Notes under the pieces: generated by a model
Seen by the model: the letters and a program-made list of their open reading frames with translations, nothing else
Database searches by the model: none
Told to the model about the DNA's origin: nothing
Made by a program: the position numbers and the translations under genes
Assembly (NCBI GenBank): GCA_036584565.1
Contig: JAZHDF010000097.1
Coordinates: 1 to 36,484, forward strand
Length of the DNA stretch: 36,484 nucleotides
DNA from: UBA9337 sp036584565
Lineage (GTDB): Bacteria; Patescibacteriota; Minisyncoccia; Moranbacterales; UBA9337
Direction: 5' to 3'
Shown here: in pieces, positions 1-7,385 of the stretch
Numbering within the stretch: position 1 is the stretch's first letter
How the letters are laid out: each line of letters begins with the position of its first letter

Positions 1-26
1 TTGTTTAGCATCATATGGCTATTATA

Positions 27-2147
27 TCATAGCTTCTGATGGTCTAGAGCCTTTTTAATATCATGCGGATTCACTCCTACTAGCCACAATACCCACCTTC
101 TTTTATTGTGCAAAAATTCTTTCGCACTAATAAGTGGTTTAATAAATTTTTTTATTTCAGGATTTTTTTCAATTATTGATTTAAATTCATCGTCCCCTAT
201 GATTAAATTTCCTCCATCAACTGGCTTGTTTCCATAAACCATCCTTGGAACTTCACAAATTGGTTTTCCTATTGATGGAATAACAAGATTATCGGCTTCT
301 ATAAGATATGGATTAATATTTTTTACCACCATTTCATGAGGCTCACCTTTTATATTTTCATATTCATAGAGATATTTTTTATCCTTATCAAAATTAGCAA
401 ATCCAATTATTACGCAAAAAACTGCTGCCTTTCCACGTGCTTCATTGTTCCACTTGAATGTCTTGTGAGCAAAATGAATTTTAATTCCATAATTATTTAA
501 AAGTTCATTCCACAATATACTAACCTGCTCTCCTTGAGTAATTGAGTTTGTCGATACGAAAGCAACTGCAATATTTGTATTTTGTATATATCGTGCAGCC
601 TTAATATACCAAGCGGAAACATAATCCAAGACACCAAACCCCTTTATTTTTCCAAATACATTTTCCATACCTCGCTTTTGTTCTGCATTTTGCAAGTGTT
701 GTCCAATAAAAGGCGGATTGCCAAGAATATAAGAAAGCTCATTTTTAGATACGACTTCTTCCCAATCTTTCTCTAAAGCATTACCGATAAAAATCTCCGC
801 CCCTCTGCCCAATGGCAAATCGACAATATTTTTGCCAAATGTTTGGCTAGCCATTTCATTCATCTGATGATCCATCAACCACATTGCCGTTTGGGCGATT
901 TTGGCCGGAAATTCTTCTATTTCAATCCCAAAAAATTGTTCAGGTTTTAATTTTATAATTCCCTTAATATCAAAAGGCAAAAGCTGACTTTCTCCAAAAT
1001 GTTTTTTTAGAATTTCCAATTCCAAAAGCCTGAGTTCTCGATAAGCAATGATCAAAAAGTTTCCACAACCGCAAGCTGGATCAAGAAATTTGAGTTTAGA
1101 AATTTTTTCATGCAAATCATTCAGTTTATTGATATTTTTCCCGCAAGACTTCAACTCCTCCTCAAGTTCATCCAAAAATAGAGGTTTGATAAGTTTTAAA
1201 ATATTTTTTTCACTGGTGTAATGCGCCCCCAAATGCCGTCTCTCATCTTTATCCATTACGGATTGGAAAAGCGAACCAAAAATGGCTGGAGAAATTTTTG
1301 ACCAATCAAAAGCGCAGGCTTCGAGCAATCTCTTTCTCATTTCCGAATTAAAGGAAGGACAGGAAACTTTTTCCGCAAAAAGCCCTCCATTTACATATTC
1401 AAATTTACTCAATTCTTCATCAAGAGTAGATTGTCTTTTTTCAATTGGCGTATTTAGGACATTAAATAAGCCCTCCAAATGCATACCCGTATCACTCCCA
1501 TCTTCACTAGTACGATTTTCCAGATAATGGCGAAATTGATGATGCAAAAAAATATTGGCGTCATCCGCAAAAAGACAAAACAAAATCCTTACTAAAAAAA
1601 CATTCAACTCATGCCCGCTATAACCAGTTTCAATCATCACATCATAAAGCTTCCCCATCAATTCCGCTGCTTTAATATTTACTTCGTCCTCTTCTTTGTA
1701 TTCTTGTTTTTTGTAGCCGGCAATAAAATCAAACAGATGGACTTTTTTATGCAAATCTTTTAAGAGGAATTCTTGCTCGGTATTTTCTTCCAAGTCAAAA
1801 AGTCTAAATCTTTCAAAATCAGAAACCAAGATATATTTGGGCAAATCTTTTTCTTTTATCCCTGGGAAATAATCCATCGCTTGAGTATGAGCTTTTTCCA
1901 AATCTCTTCCGCGGGATTTATGCTCCACAATCAACATTCCCGGCCAAAACAAATCAATAAAACCAGCATTGCCTCCGTGCTTTTTGACTTGAAATTCAAA
2001 ATTAGCTAACCTCCGGCGAGTTAGCCCAAAAACATTAAAAAAATCATCCCAAAAAGATTTAGCTTCCGCATCCTCAGAAACTTCATTTTCCCATTCTTTG
2101 GAAAATTCAATGGCTCTCGATTTTATTTCATTCCATGATAAAGGCAT
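27..2147 (-). CDS. MmeI-like type IIG restriction/methyltransferase, C-terminally truncated
   Basis: A single-chain restriction enzyme and adenine DNA methyltransferase of the MmeI class. The N-terminal nuclease domain shows a PD-(D/E)xK-like pattern (D65, then E75-H-K77). A helical spacer follows. The methyltransferase domain has the SAM motif DPACGCGNF at 356-364 and the catalytic motif NPPF at 477-480. The last ~90 residues match the start of the target-recognition domain, ending shortly after the RRWVLWL segment. MmeI relatives are usually 900 or more residues, so about 200 residues (most of the recognition domain) are absent from this 706-residue product. The TGA at 27-29 ends the frame, and the other two frames also stop within the last 35 bases of the window, so one frameshift does not simply rescue it. 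The ATG at 2147 has no Shine-Dalgarno sequence. It is divergent from galE. The family call is firm; whether it is a pseudogene or a split gene is unknown. Confidence 0.85.
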   Translation of the reverse strand: MPLSWNEIKSRAIEFSKEWENEVSEDAEAKSFWDDFFNVFGLTRRRLANFEFQVKKHGGNAGFIDLFWPGMLIVEHKSRGRDLEKAHTQAMDYFPGIKEKDLPKYILVSDFERFRLFDLEENTEQEFLLKDLHKKVHLFDFIAGYKKQEYKEEDEVNIKAAELMGKLYDVMIETGYSGHELNVFLVRILFCLFADDANIFLHHQFRHYLENRTSEDGSDTGMHLEGLFNVLNTPIEKRQSTLDEELSKFEYVNGGLFAEKVSCPSFNSEMRKRLLEACAFDWSKISPAIFGSLFQSVMDKDERRHLGAHYTSEKNILKLIKPLFLDELEEELKSCGKNINKLNDLHEKISKLKFLDPACGCGNFLIIAYRELRLLELEILKKHFGESQLLPFDIKGIIKLKPEQFFGIEIEEFPAKIAQTAMWLMDHQMNEMASQTFGKNIVDLPLGRGAEIFIGNALEKDWEEVVSKNELSYILGNPPFIGQHLQNAEQKRGMENVFGKIKGFGVLDYVSAWYIKAARYIQNTNIAVAFVSTNSITQGEQVSILWNELLNNYGIKIHFAHKTFKWNNEARGKAAVFCVIIGFANFDKDKKYLYEYENIKGEPHEMVVKNINPYLIEADNLVIPSIGKPICEVPRMVYGNKPVDGGNLIIGDDEFKSIIEKNPEIKKFIKPLISAKEFLHNKRRWVLWLVGVNPHDIKKALDHQKL

Positions 2148-2268
2148 ATTGTAAAAAATTATCAGTTATTACCCCTCATTATATACCCTTTCCGAGCCAA
2201 ATAAAAGATTTTAAATCAAATGTTAATGTGCTAATATTGTTAATGTTAAAAATAAAAAAAACAACCTT
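2148..2268. promoter_or_regulatory. Divergent intergenic promoter region
   Basis: This 121-base AT-rich spacer separates the divergent restriction enzyme and galE genes. On the minus strand a TATAAT lies at 2178-2183, about 30 bases before the restriction gene start. On the plus strand an extended -10 element (TGC then TAATAT at 2232-2237) sits 31 bases before the galE ATG. Neither has a convincing -35 box, so these are weak predictions. Neither start codon has a Shine-Dalgarno sequence. Confidence 0.35.
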
Positions 2269-3282
2269 ATGAAAATTTTAGTTACCGGCGGAGCGGGATT
2301 TATCGGCTCCCATACCTGCGTGGAGTTGATCAAGGCCGGCCACACTCCGATAATTATCGATAACTTTTGCAATTCCCAAAAGTGGATAATCCACCGAATC
2401 GCTCAGATTACCCAACAAAACATCATCTATTACGAAGGCGACTGCAACAATTCGAATTTTTTAGAAGAGGTTTTAAATAAAGAGAGGGATATTGAAGGCG
2501 TGATACACTTCGCCGCTTTTAAGGCGGTCGGCGAATCGATTGCTAAGCCCCTGGATTATTACAAAAACAATCTCAATTCGCTTATCTCGATTTTGGAAAA
2601 AATGCAAAAATTCAAAATAAAAAATTTGGTTTTTTCTTCCTCCGCCACCGTTTACGGCGACCCCGATTCCAATCCGATCTTTGAAACCGCTCCGCGAAAA
2701 AAAGCCAACTGCCCTTACGGCAACACCAAGACAATTTGCGAAGACATTATCGAAGACACCGTCAAAGGAAACCGAAACATTTCCGCTATCGCCCTGCGAT
2801 ATTTCAATCCGATCGGCGCCCATCCTTCGGGATTAATCGGCGAATTGCCTCTCGGCGCGCCCAACAATCTGGTGCCTTATGTCACCCAAGCCGCCGCCGG
2901 TATCCGCGAAAAGCTGACTGTTTTCGGCAACGATTATCCCACTCCCGACGGCAGCGGAGTAAGAGATTTCATCCATGTGGTCGATTTGGCTCAAGCACAC
3001 CTCAAAACTTTGGAATACCTAAGCAAAAAAGAGGTTCCTTTTTATGATATTTTTAACGTGGGCACCGGAGAGGGCCACAGCGTTTTGGAAATAATCGAAA
3101 CTTTTGAAAAAGTTAACGGCGTCCCGGTGCCTTATGAAATAGGACCTCGTCGCGACGGAGACATCGCCGCCTGTTTTGCGGACGCTTCCAAAATAAAAAA
3201 AGAAATGAATTGGCAAAGCGAAAAGTCATTGGAAGATTCATTGCGCGACGCTTGGAATTGGCAAAAGAATTTGAAAAATTAA
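2269..3282 (+). CDS. galE: UDP-glucose 4-epimerase
   Basis: Interconverts UDP-glucose and UDP-galactose with tightly bound NAD+, supplying galactose donors for surface polysaccharide. It is a cytosolic short-chain dehydrogenase/reductase. The NAD-binding Rossmann motif GGAGFIG is at 7-13, the catalytic serine region SSSATVYG at about 123-130, and the Y150-xxx-K154 catalytic pair in PYGNTK. The 337-residue length is normal for GalE, and the C-terminal substrate-binding part (GAHPSG, DGSGVRDFIHV, VGTGEGHSV) is complete. It stands alone between a divergent restriction gene and a repeat-bearing spacer. The glycosyltransferases at 7.4-11.9 kb are plausible users of its product, though they are not in the same operon. 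The ATG at 2269 is the first start and places the Rossmann strand at the N-terminus; no Shine-Dalgarno sequence precedes it. Confidence 0.95.
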   Translation: MKILVTGGAGFIGSHTCVELIKAGHTPIIIDNFCNSQKWIIHRIAQITQQNIIYYEGDCNNSNFLEEVLNKERDIEGVIHFAAFKAVGESIAKPLDYYKNNLNSLISILEKMQKFKIKNLVFSSSATVYGDPDSNPIFETAPRKKANCPYGNTKTICEDIIEDTVKGNRNISAIALRYFNPIGAHPSGLIGELPLGAPNNLVPYVTQAAAGIREKLTVFGNDYPTPDGSGVRDFIHVVDLAQAHLKTLEYLSKKEVPFYDIFNVGTGEGHSVLEIIETFEKVNGVPVPYEIGPRRDGDIAACFADASKIKKEMNWQSEKSLEDSLRDAWNWQKNLKN

Positions 3283-3414
3283 AAAATAGTAATTGGTAAC
3301 TTGTAATCGGGAATCGGGAGCAAGAATTAAGAATGAAGAATTAAGAATGAATAATTGGCAATGAGGGGATTTTGTCATCAAGTCATCACTCAACTGTCAT
3401 CGGGAAAGATCTTG

Positions 3415-3450
3415 TCATTGCGAGGAGGTACTCCGACGCGACAATCTCGT
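3415..3450. repeat. Dispersed intergenic repeat fragment (GTCATTGCGAGGAG type)
   Basis: The string beginning GTCATTGCGAGGAGG and ending ACAATCTCGT resembles the short intergenic repeat (GTCATTGCGAGGAGCGAAGCGAC...AATCTC) that I know from many bacterial genomes. Its ends are roughly complementary (TTGCGAG against CTCGTC). It lies in the 390-base gene-free spacer 3283-3672, whose other content is low-complexity AT-rich sequence with tandem GAATTAAGAATGA-like units near 3325-3350. Only one copy is seen in this window, so the repeat status rests on recall. Confidence 0.45.
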
Positions 3451-3463
3451 CCGAAACTGCCAC

Positions 3464-3517
3464 GTAAATTTTGACTACCCCGGTCAGATATTATCTGACG
3501 GGGCAGGCAAAATTTAC
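3464..3517. repeat. Nested palindrome in galE / DUF167 spacer
   Basis: Three nested inverted arms share one centre at about 3491. The outer arms are GTAAATTTTG (3464-3473) and CAAAATTTAC (3508-3517). The middle arms are CCCC (3478-3481) and GGGG (3500-3503). The inner arms are GTCAGATA (3483-3490) and TATCTGAC (3492-3499). All pair exactly apart from one unpaired G (3482) and 4-base internal loops. No T-tract follows directly, so it looks more like a small palindromic element than a classic terminator. Confidence 0.7.
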
Positions 3518-3672
3518 TCGCAGAGACACTCTGTTTTTATTTTTGCAAAAAAATAATTCTCCGTCAGTTTATTTAAAAATTAAAAAATTCAAAAATTAAA
3601 AATAAACCGAATTACCCTTTAATATTAAATACCGACTATTTTCAACATTTTTTAATTATACCACAAAAACGA

Positions 3673-3894
3673 CTAAAAATCAATATCGATAATTTTTATC
3701 TTGGCCGATTTGCCACCCGCGATAGTAATCGCGCTTTTGGCCGTTTTAAAGTGTTTGGCCAAGATCTTTATCACCATTTGATTGGCCTCCCCGCCGACCG
3801 GCGGAGCGGTCACTTTGATTTTATATTCATTTTCTCCCTTTTTTTCGACTTCATTGCGAGAGGCTCGCGGGATAACTTTGGCATAAATTCTCAT
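3673..3894 (-). CDS. DUF167 / YggU family protein
   Basis: A 73-residue UPF0235 (DUF167, YggU) protein of unknown biochemical role. It shows the family pattern: an N-terminal beta strand with VIPRASRNEV, then KVTAPPVGGEANQMVIKILAK, then a lysine-rich GGKSAKIKII strand. Length is slightly short of the usual 75-100 residues but both conserved blocks are present. It is followed on the same strand, 4 bases upstream, by a small membrane protein gene (3899-4153), so the two probably form one transcript. The ATG at 3894 is the only sensible start. Family assignment is good; function is not known for the family. Confidence 0.85.
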   Translation of the reverse strand: MRIYAKVIPRASRNEVEKKGENEYKIKVTAPPVGGEANQMVIKILAKHFKTAKSAITIAGGKSAKIKIIDIDF

Positions 3895-3898
3895 ATTT

Positions 3899-4153
3899 TT
3901 ATAGTCTTTCTTTTATCTCTCTTTTTAGCCAATCATCGATCCAATCGGGAATCATGTCCCCCTTGGGATTATGTTCTTCCCCTTCTCGATATACAATCCC
4001 GACCATCTGACTGATGATTTTTTTTGAATCCTCTTTTAATTCTTGCCGGAGGGAGATTTTCTTTTGCTGACTGTAAATAATCGCCGCCCCCAGAAAAACA
4101 AAAAATAAAAAGAAGAAAACTATAAACAAAACAAATAATATTTTTTTAAACAT
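3899..4153 (-). CDS. Small single-pass membrane protein
   Basis: An 84-residue protein when started at the ATG at 4153 (MFKKILFVLF); a longer frame needs a TTG at 4189 that would put charged residues ahead of the membrane segment. Residues about 4-28 are a strongly hydrophobic helix after a lysine pair, followed by a charged tail (KKISLRQELKEDSKK, then IPDWIDDWLKREIKERL) that probably lies outside or in the cytoplasm as an amphipathic helix. I do not recognise a family. It sits immediately upstream of the DUF167 gene on the same strand with a 4-base gap, suggesting co-transcription. Confidence 0.6.
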   Translation of the reverse strand: MFKKILFVLFIVFFFLFFVFLGAAIIYSQQKKISLRQELKEDSKKIISQMVGIVYREGEEHNPKGDMIPDWIDDWLKREIKERL

Positions 4154-4213
4154 TGTTTTTCTTTTGATTACTTTACCATTATATACCAAAAATCCGAAAT
4201 TAAAACCGAACCG

Positions 4214-4242
4214 TTGACTTTTTGCCTTTTTTATGCTATTCT
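4214..4242 (+). promoter_or_regulatory. Sigma-70-type promoter for the first PEP-CTERM gene
   Basis: TTGACT at 4214-4219 is followed after exactly 17 bases by TATTCT at 4237-4242, close to the consensus housekeeping promoter. Transcription would begin near 4249, giving a leader of about 50 bases before the ATG at 4301. The leader carries a strong Shine-Dalgarno sequence (GAGGGAGGAG at 4287-4297). Confidence 0.65.
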
Positions 4243-4300
4243 CGGCCCAGTACCTAAACAGGTTTTTATTTTTTCAAAAAAAACAAGAGGGAGGAGCATT

Positions 4301-4873
4301 ATGAAGAGAGTTGCCGCTTTGCTTGCCGTGGTGTTTTTTTCACTGGTCGGCACCTCGTCGGCCACTTCAATCGATTGGGTTGACATCAAAACTCCAATTA
4401 TCGGAGGAGTCGTGACAAACGACGACTCCGTGTGGCTGGGAAAGGAGTGGTGCTGCTGCCTTCAAATGATCGGCGAATATTCGGCCTCCTTCGAGATTAC
4501 GGGGGGCGGACTGCTTGACATCTACGCCGATCTTTGGACTTGGGATTCCAAGTATTATGACAGCTTTTTTGTTGAAGTCTGGAAAGAAGACTCTCCCACT
4601 CCATTCTTCTCTTGGAATTGGGGCGGTCAGTCATGGCCCGATTGCCAGGAAGAATTCTTTCAGGGCACTCTCTCGGTTGATCTAAACAATTTCAAGGATA
4701 CCGATTTTACGGTAACCCTTGGCATGCATACCAAGTTCGATATGATCATGCCTTCGGGGGGGATGTATAGCGTTTCCTATCATACCGCCCCCGTTCCCGA
4801 ACCCGCCACAATGCTCCTTTTCGGCACCGGACTGGCCGCACTTTCGGCCGTTGCTCGTCGCCGCAAACAATAA
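4301..4873 (+). CDS. PEP-CTERM sorting-domain secreted protein
   Basis: A 190-residue exported protein. The start is set at the ATG at 4301, because a strong GGAGG ribosome binding site ends 4-8 bases before it and the product then opens with a textbook signal peptide (MKRVAALLAVVFFSLVGTSSA). A TTG at 4214 in the same frame is part of the promoter. The C-terminus is a PEP-CTERM anchor: VPVPEPATMLLFGTG, a hydrophobic stretch, then an ARRRKQ tail. In known systems this signal is recognised and cut by an exosortase in the membrane, and the protein is often attached to exopolysaccharide. The middle has a CCC run and many tryptophans but no domain I recognise. The gene has its own promoter and terminator. 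No exosortase gene lies in this window. It resembles genes of Proteobacteria-like donors in style, so transfer is possible. Confidence 0.88.
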   Translation: MKRVAALLAVVFFSLVGTSSATSIDWVDIKTPIIGGVVTNDDSVWLGKEWCCCLQMIGEYSASFEITGGGLLDIYADLWTWDSKYYDSFFVEVWKEDSPTPFFSWNWGGQSWPDCQEEFFQGTLSVDLNNFKDTDFTVTLGMHTKFDMIMPSGGMYSVSYHTAPVPEPATMLLFGTGLAALSAVARRRKQ

Positions 4874-4936
4874 AACTTCCCGGGGAAGGAGGAAGTTTTG
4901 ACCCGCTTACACAAAACATCGTGTAAGCGGGTTTTA
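4872..4936 (+). terminator. Tandem hairpins, second a rho-independent terminator
   Basis: Two hairpins follow the stop codon. The first pairs AAAACTTCC (4872-4880) with GGAAGTTTT (4891-4899). The second is a perfect 12-bp stem, ACCCGCTTACAC (4901-4912) with GTGTAAGCGGGT (4921-4932), ending in a short TTTT tract. It isolates this gene from the next PEP-CTERM gene, whose promoter begins at 4940. Confidence 0.8.
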
Positions 4937-4939
4937 AAT

Positions 4940-4967
4940 TTGACAAAAAATTCCCCTGTGATATTTT
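4940..4967 (+). promoter_or_regulatory. Promoter for the second PEP-CTERM gene
   Basis: A consensus TTGACA at 4940-4945 precedes TATTTT at 4962-4967 with a 16-base spacer. The -10 is extended (TGA before TATTTT). Transcription would start near 4974, leaving an 80-90 base leader that includes the ribosome binding sequences GGGAG (5018-5022) and AGAGG (5026-5030). Confidence 0.6.
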
Positions 4968-5059
4968 TAGGAATGTGTGTCAATCGGCCAAGTCTTTAAA
5001 AAATCAAAAAAACAAAAGGGAGTTAAGAGGTAAAAAAGATTTATCTTAAGAAAGCGGCT

Positions 5060-5635
5060 ATGTCTCTTTTCTTTTCGGCCACCATTTTGGGGGTCTCCGA
5101 AAACGCTTTAGCCACCCCGATTCAATGGGAAACTTTTTCCGAAGGAGTCACGACTTATGAGTCCGGCCTGGTCAAGATAAAACCGGACCCGCTAAAGTTG
5201 AGTTCCGAGTCGGAAATTTTCGGCGCCGGATTTTTTACTCCGGAAAACGGTTCTCTGCAAATGGAAATCTCGGTTTTTATTTCTGAAATTTCTTTGCTCA
5301 AATTTGAAAATCCCCGTTTTTTGGTAACCGCCTCCTCGGAAGGATTTTTCTGGAACGAAGAAAGTCCTCAGCTGACAATTTTTGATTCCTGGAGCTTTCC
5401 CTTGTCCGCAACTCTCGGTTATTTGGAAAAAATCAATCTCGAATCCCAGAGCTATCTGAGTTTTGTCTTGGAGACAAAAGAAGGCGCGCCCAAATCTTAC
5501 GGGCTTGGAAATTTTGATTTCGTCGCCGACACACCCCTCACCGCCACTGTTCCCGTTCCCGAACCGTCCACAATGTTGCTATTCGGTATCGGGCTGATGG
5601 GAATGGCCTCTTCGATGCGCAGAAGAAAAAAATAA
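5060..5635 (+). CDS. PEP-CTERM sorting-domain secreted protein, start uncertain
   Basis: A 191-residue exported protein ending in a PEP-CTERM anchor (VPVPEPSTMLLFGIG, hydrophobic stretch, MRRRKK). From the ATG at 5060 the signal peptide lacks the usual positive N-region (MSLFFSATILG...ENALA). The same frame is open upstream to a TAA at 5024 and reads V-K-K-I-Y-L-K-K-A-A before this methionine, which would complete a normal signal peptide. The candidate upstream starts are GTA (5030) or ATT (5039), both non-standard, yet both lie 7-8 bases after good ribosome binding sequences. The body is a beta-rich domain with no recognised family. It is separated from the first PEP-CTERM gene by a terminator and its own promoter. 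The two proteins share little outside the anchor. Confidence 0.82.
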   Translation: MSLFFSATILGVSENALATPIQWETFSEGVTTYESGLVKIKPDPLKLSSESEIFGAGFFTPENGSLQMEISVFISEISLLKFENPRFLVTASSEGFFWNEESPQLTIFDSWSFPLSATLGYLEKINLESQSYLSFVLETKEGAPKSYGLGNFDFVADTPLTATVPVPEPSTMLLFGIGLMGMASSMRRRKK

Positions 5636-5654
5636 AGAGAAAAAGAGGCTAAAA

Positions 5655-5690
5655 ACCCGCCAAAGCATAACATTGCTTTGGCGGGTCGAT
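5655..5690. terminator. Bidirectional terminator between PEP-CTERM gene and trpS
   Basis: A perfect 13-bp stem pairs ACCCGCCAAAGCA (5655-5667) with TGCTTTGGCGGGT (5674-5686) around a 6-base loop. A T-rich run follows on the plus strand, and an A-run just before the left arm gives a T-tract on the minus strand. It separates convergent genes. Confidence 0.8.
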
Positions 5691-5707
5691 TTATTTAAAA
5701 CAAGAAA

Positions 5708-6709
5708 CTAGAAATAGTCTATTTTCATCGCCTCCTTGACTTCATTGAGTGTTGCCTGAGTCACCAAGCGAGCTTTCTGTGTTCCCTCTAGTAATACATC
5801 CCTCAAAAATTCCGGTTTTTGGGCAAATTCTTGCCGACGCTCCCTGATCGGAGATAATAAATCTTCCAAAACTTTTATCAGTCTTTTTTTAACTTCCACA
5901 TCTCCCAAACCGCCTTGGCGATAGTGATTTTTCAGTTCTTCCAGACCGGCTTTATCCTCGTCAAGAGCTTCCAAATATTCAAAAACCGGATTGCCTTCCA
6001 CTTTACCGGGGTCTTCCACTCGTAAATGGGCGGGGTCGGTCATCATTCCCATCACTTTTTTCTTGATTTCATCTTCCGAATCGGAAAGATAAATCGCATT
6101 GTTTAATGATTTACCCATTTTGGCGTTACCGTCCGTTCCCGAAAGTCTCCGCACAGCCGAAAGAACCGCTTCACACTCTTTCAATGTCTCTGTTTGGTAA
6201 ATATGATTGAACCGACGCACGATTTCGTTGGTTTGCTCTATCATCGGCAACTGATCCTCTCCCACCGGCACCAAATCAGCCTTAAAAGCGGTGATATCGG
6301 CCGCCTGACTAACCGGATAAACCAAAAAACCCACCGGCAAACTTTTATCAAAACCTTTTTGGGCGATTTCAGTCTTGACGGTCGGATTTCTCTGCAATCT
6401 CGCCAAAGTCACCAAATTGAGATAATAAGTGGTCAGTTCAAAAAGTTCCGGCAACATCGATTGAATCAGGATGGTGCTTTTTTGAGGATCGATACCCACC
6501 GACAAATAATCCAAAGTCACCTCATTGATATTGTCTCTTACTTTTTGCGGATTGGAAAAATTATCCGTCAAGGCCTGCACATCGGCAATCATAATAAATT
6601 GATTAAAATCGTTTTGCGCTTCCACCCTCTTTTTGAGCGAACCGACATAATGCCCCAGATGCAATCGGCCGGTCGGCCGATCCCCGGTTAAAATTGTTTT
6701 TTTATTCAT
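5708..6709 (-). CDS. trpS: Tryptophanyl-tRNA synthetase
   Basis: Charges tRNA-Trp with tryptophan using ATP; an essential cytosolic class I aminoacyl-tRNA synthetase. The HIGH-type signature is HLGH at 17-20, within TGDRPTGRLHLGHYVGSLK. The KMSKS-type loop is KMGKS at 197-201, within SGTDGNAKMGKSLNNAI. The conserved GEDQ of the tryptophan site is at 150-153. Length (333 residues) is normal and the C-terminal helical part is complete. The ATG at 6709 gives a compact N-terminus typical of TrpRS. The gene lies 4 bases downstream of a membrane-anchored unknown gene, so they probably share a transcript. Confidence 0.97.
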   Translation of the reverse strand: MNKKTILTGDRPTGRLHLGHYVGSLKKRVEAQNDFNQFIMIADVQALTDNFSNPQKVRDNINEVTLDYLSVGIDPQKSTILIQSMLPELFELTTYYLNLVTLARLQRNPTVKTEIAQKGFDKSLPVGFLVYPVSQAADITAFKADLVPVGEDQLPMIEQTNEIVRRFNHIYQTETLKECEAVLSAVRRLSGTDGNAKMGKSLNNAIYLSDSEDEIKKKVMGMMTDPAHLRVEDPGKVEGNPVFEYLEALDEDKAGLEELKNHYRQGGLGDVEVKKRLIKVLEDLLSPIRERRQEFAQKPEFLRDVLLEGTQKARLVTQATLNEVKEAMKIDYF

Positions 6710-6713
6710 AAAA

Positions 6714-7355
6714 TTAATTGTTTACAAAATTACATCCCCCTTGATTACACACCGCTTTGGTATCTCCGTAAACGGCGCAATATTCGAAAGTCTCCTTCTT
6801 TTTATCTATTTGAAAATCGCATCCGCCCCATCTGGCTCCGTATAAATTATTAAAATCCGGCCAATTACCCATCCCCTCGCAAACCGCTTTATTTGCCTCG
6901 GGAACATTGACAAATTTTTTATCATCGATGCAAATTATCACCGCCGGCACCGAGGAAGCCGCCGCCGCTTTAAAAGAGGCAACCCTGGCTTGTTCTCCCT
7001 CCAAAGAAAGAGATCTCACCGCTTCACCCAAATAAGCCTTAAAAAAATCCCCTTCCGTTCCGCAATAGCGAGTTTCCTTATCCAAACTCGCGAGCATTTT
7101 TTCCATATCCGCCGACAAAACGCCGGACTCCCGCTGACCGGAAGCTTCTATTTCTTGCATTATTTTTTCCAAAGAAATTTCCGACATCGGCTTGAAGGCA
7201 TATTTGGTTTCCAGTTCGGCTATGGCTTGCTTATGCGCCTCTTCCGATTTGGCAATCTTTTTTTCTCCGGACTGATAAATATAATAAGCAAACCCGGCCA
7301 AGACCAAATTAACCGCAAAAAGAATCAGCCCGATTGTTCTATAGATATTTCTCAT
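6714..7355 (-). CDS. Membrane-anchored cysteine-containing protein, unknown
   Basis: A 213-residue protein with one N-terminal membrane helix (about residues 7-28, IGLILFAVNLVLAGFAYYIY), a charged coiled-coil-like segment (about 30-95), and a globular C-terminal part rich in cysteines (CGTEG, IICIDDKK, AVCEGMG, GGCDF, EYCAVYG, VCNQGGC). The spaced cysteines and the anchor suggest an extracytoplasmic domain with disulphides, somewhat like minor pilin-like proteins, but I see no prepilin cleavage motif. I do not recognise a family. It lies 4 bases upstream of trpS and 30 bases downstream of the GT4 gene on the same strand. Confidence 0.6.
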   Translation of the reverse strand: MRNIYRTIGLILFAVNLVLAGFAYYIYQSGEKKIAKSEEAHKQAIAELETKYAFKPMSEISLEKIMQEIEASGQRESGVLSADMEKMLASLDKETRYCGTEGDFFKAYLGEAVRSLSLEGEQARVASFKAAAASSVPAVIICIDDKKFVNVPEANKAVCEGMGNWPDFNNLYGARWGGCDFQIDKKKETFEYCAVYGDTKAVCNQGGCNFVNN

Positions 7356-7385
7356 TTTTTATTTTAATTTAAAAATCAATCCCTT

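Noticed and set aside
27..29. Recoding of TGA (as Gly in Gracilibacteria and Absconditabacteria) to extend the restriction enzyme
   Set aside because: Intact conserved genes such as cfa end at TGA (29243), and the sequence after the TGA does not resemble the missing domain.
2473..2823. Minus-strand frame opposite galE
   Set aside because: It lies wholly within galE and has shadow-like composition with no domain.
3320..3360. Possible CRISPR-like repeats (GAATTAAGAATGA units)
   Set aside because: Only two or three AT-rich direct copies with no regular spacers and no cas genes; this is low-complexity sequence.
4214..4300. Longer N-terminus of the first PEP-CTERM protein from a TTG at 4214
   Set aside because: That TTG is the -35 box of the promoter, and the ATG at 4301 has a strong ribosome binding site and a proper signal peptide.
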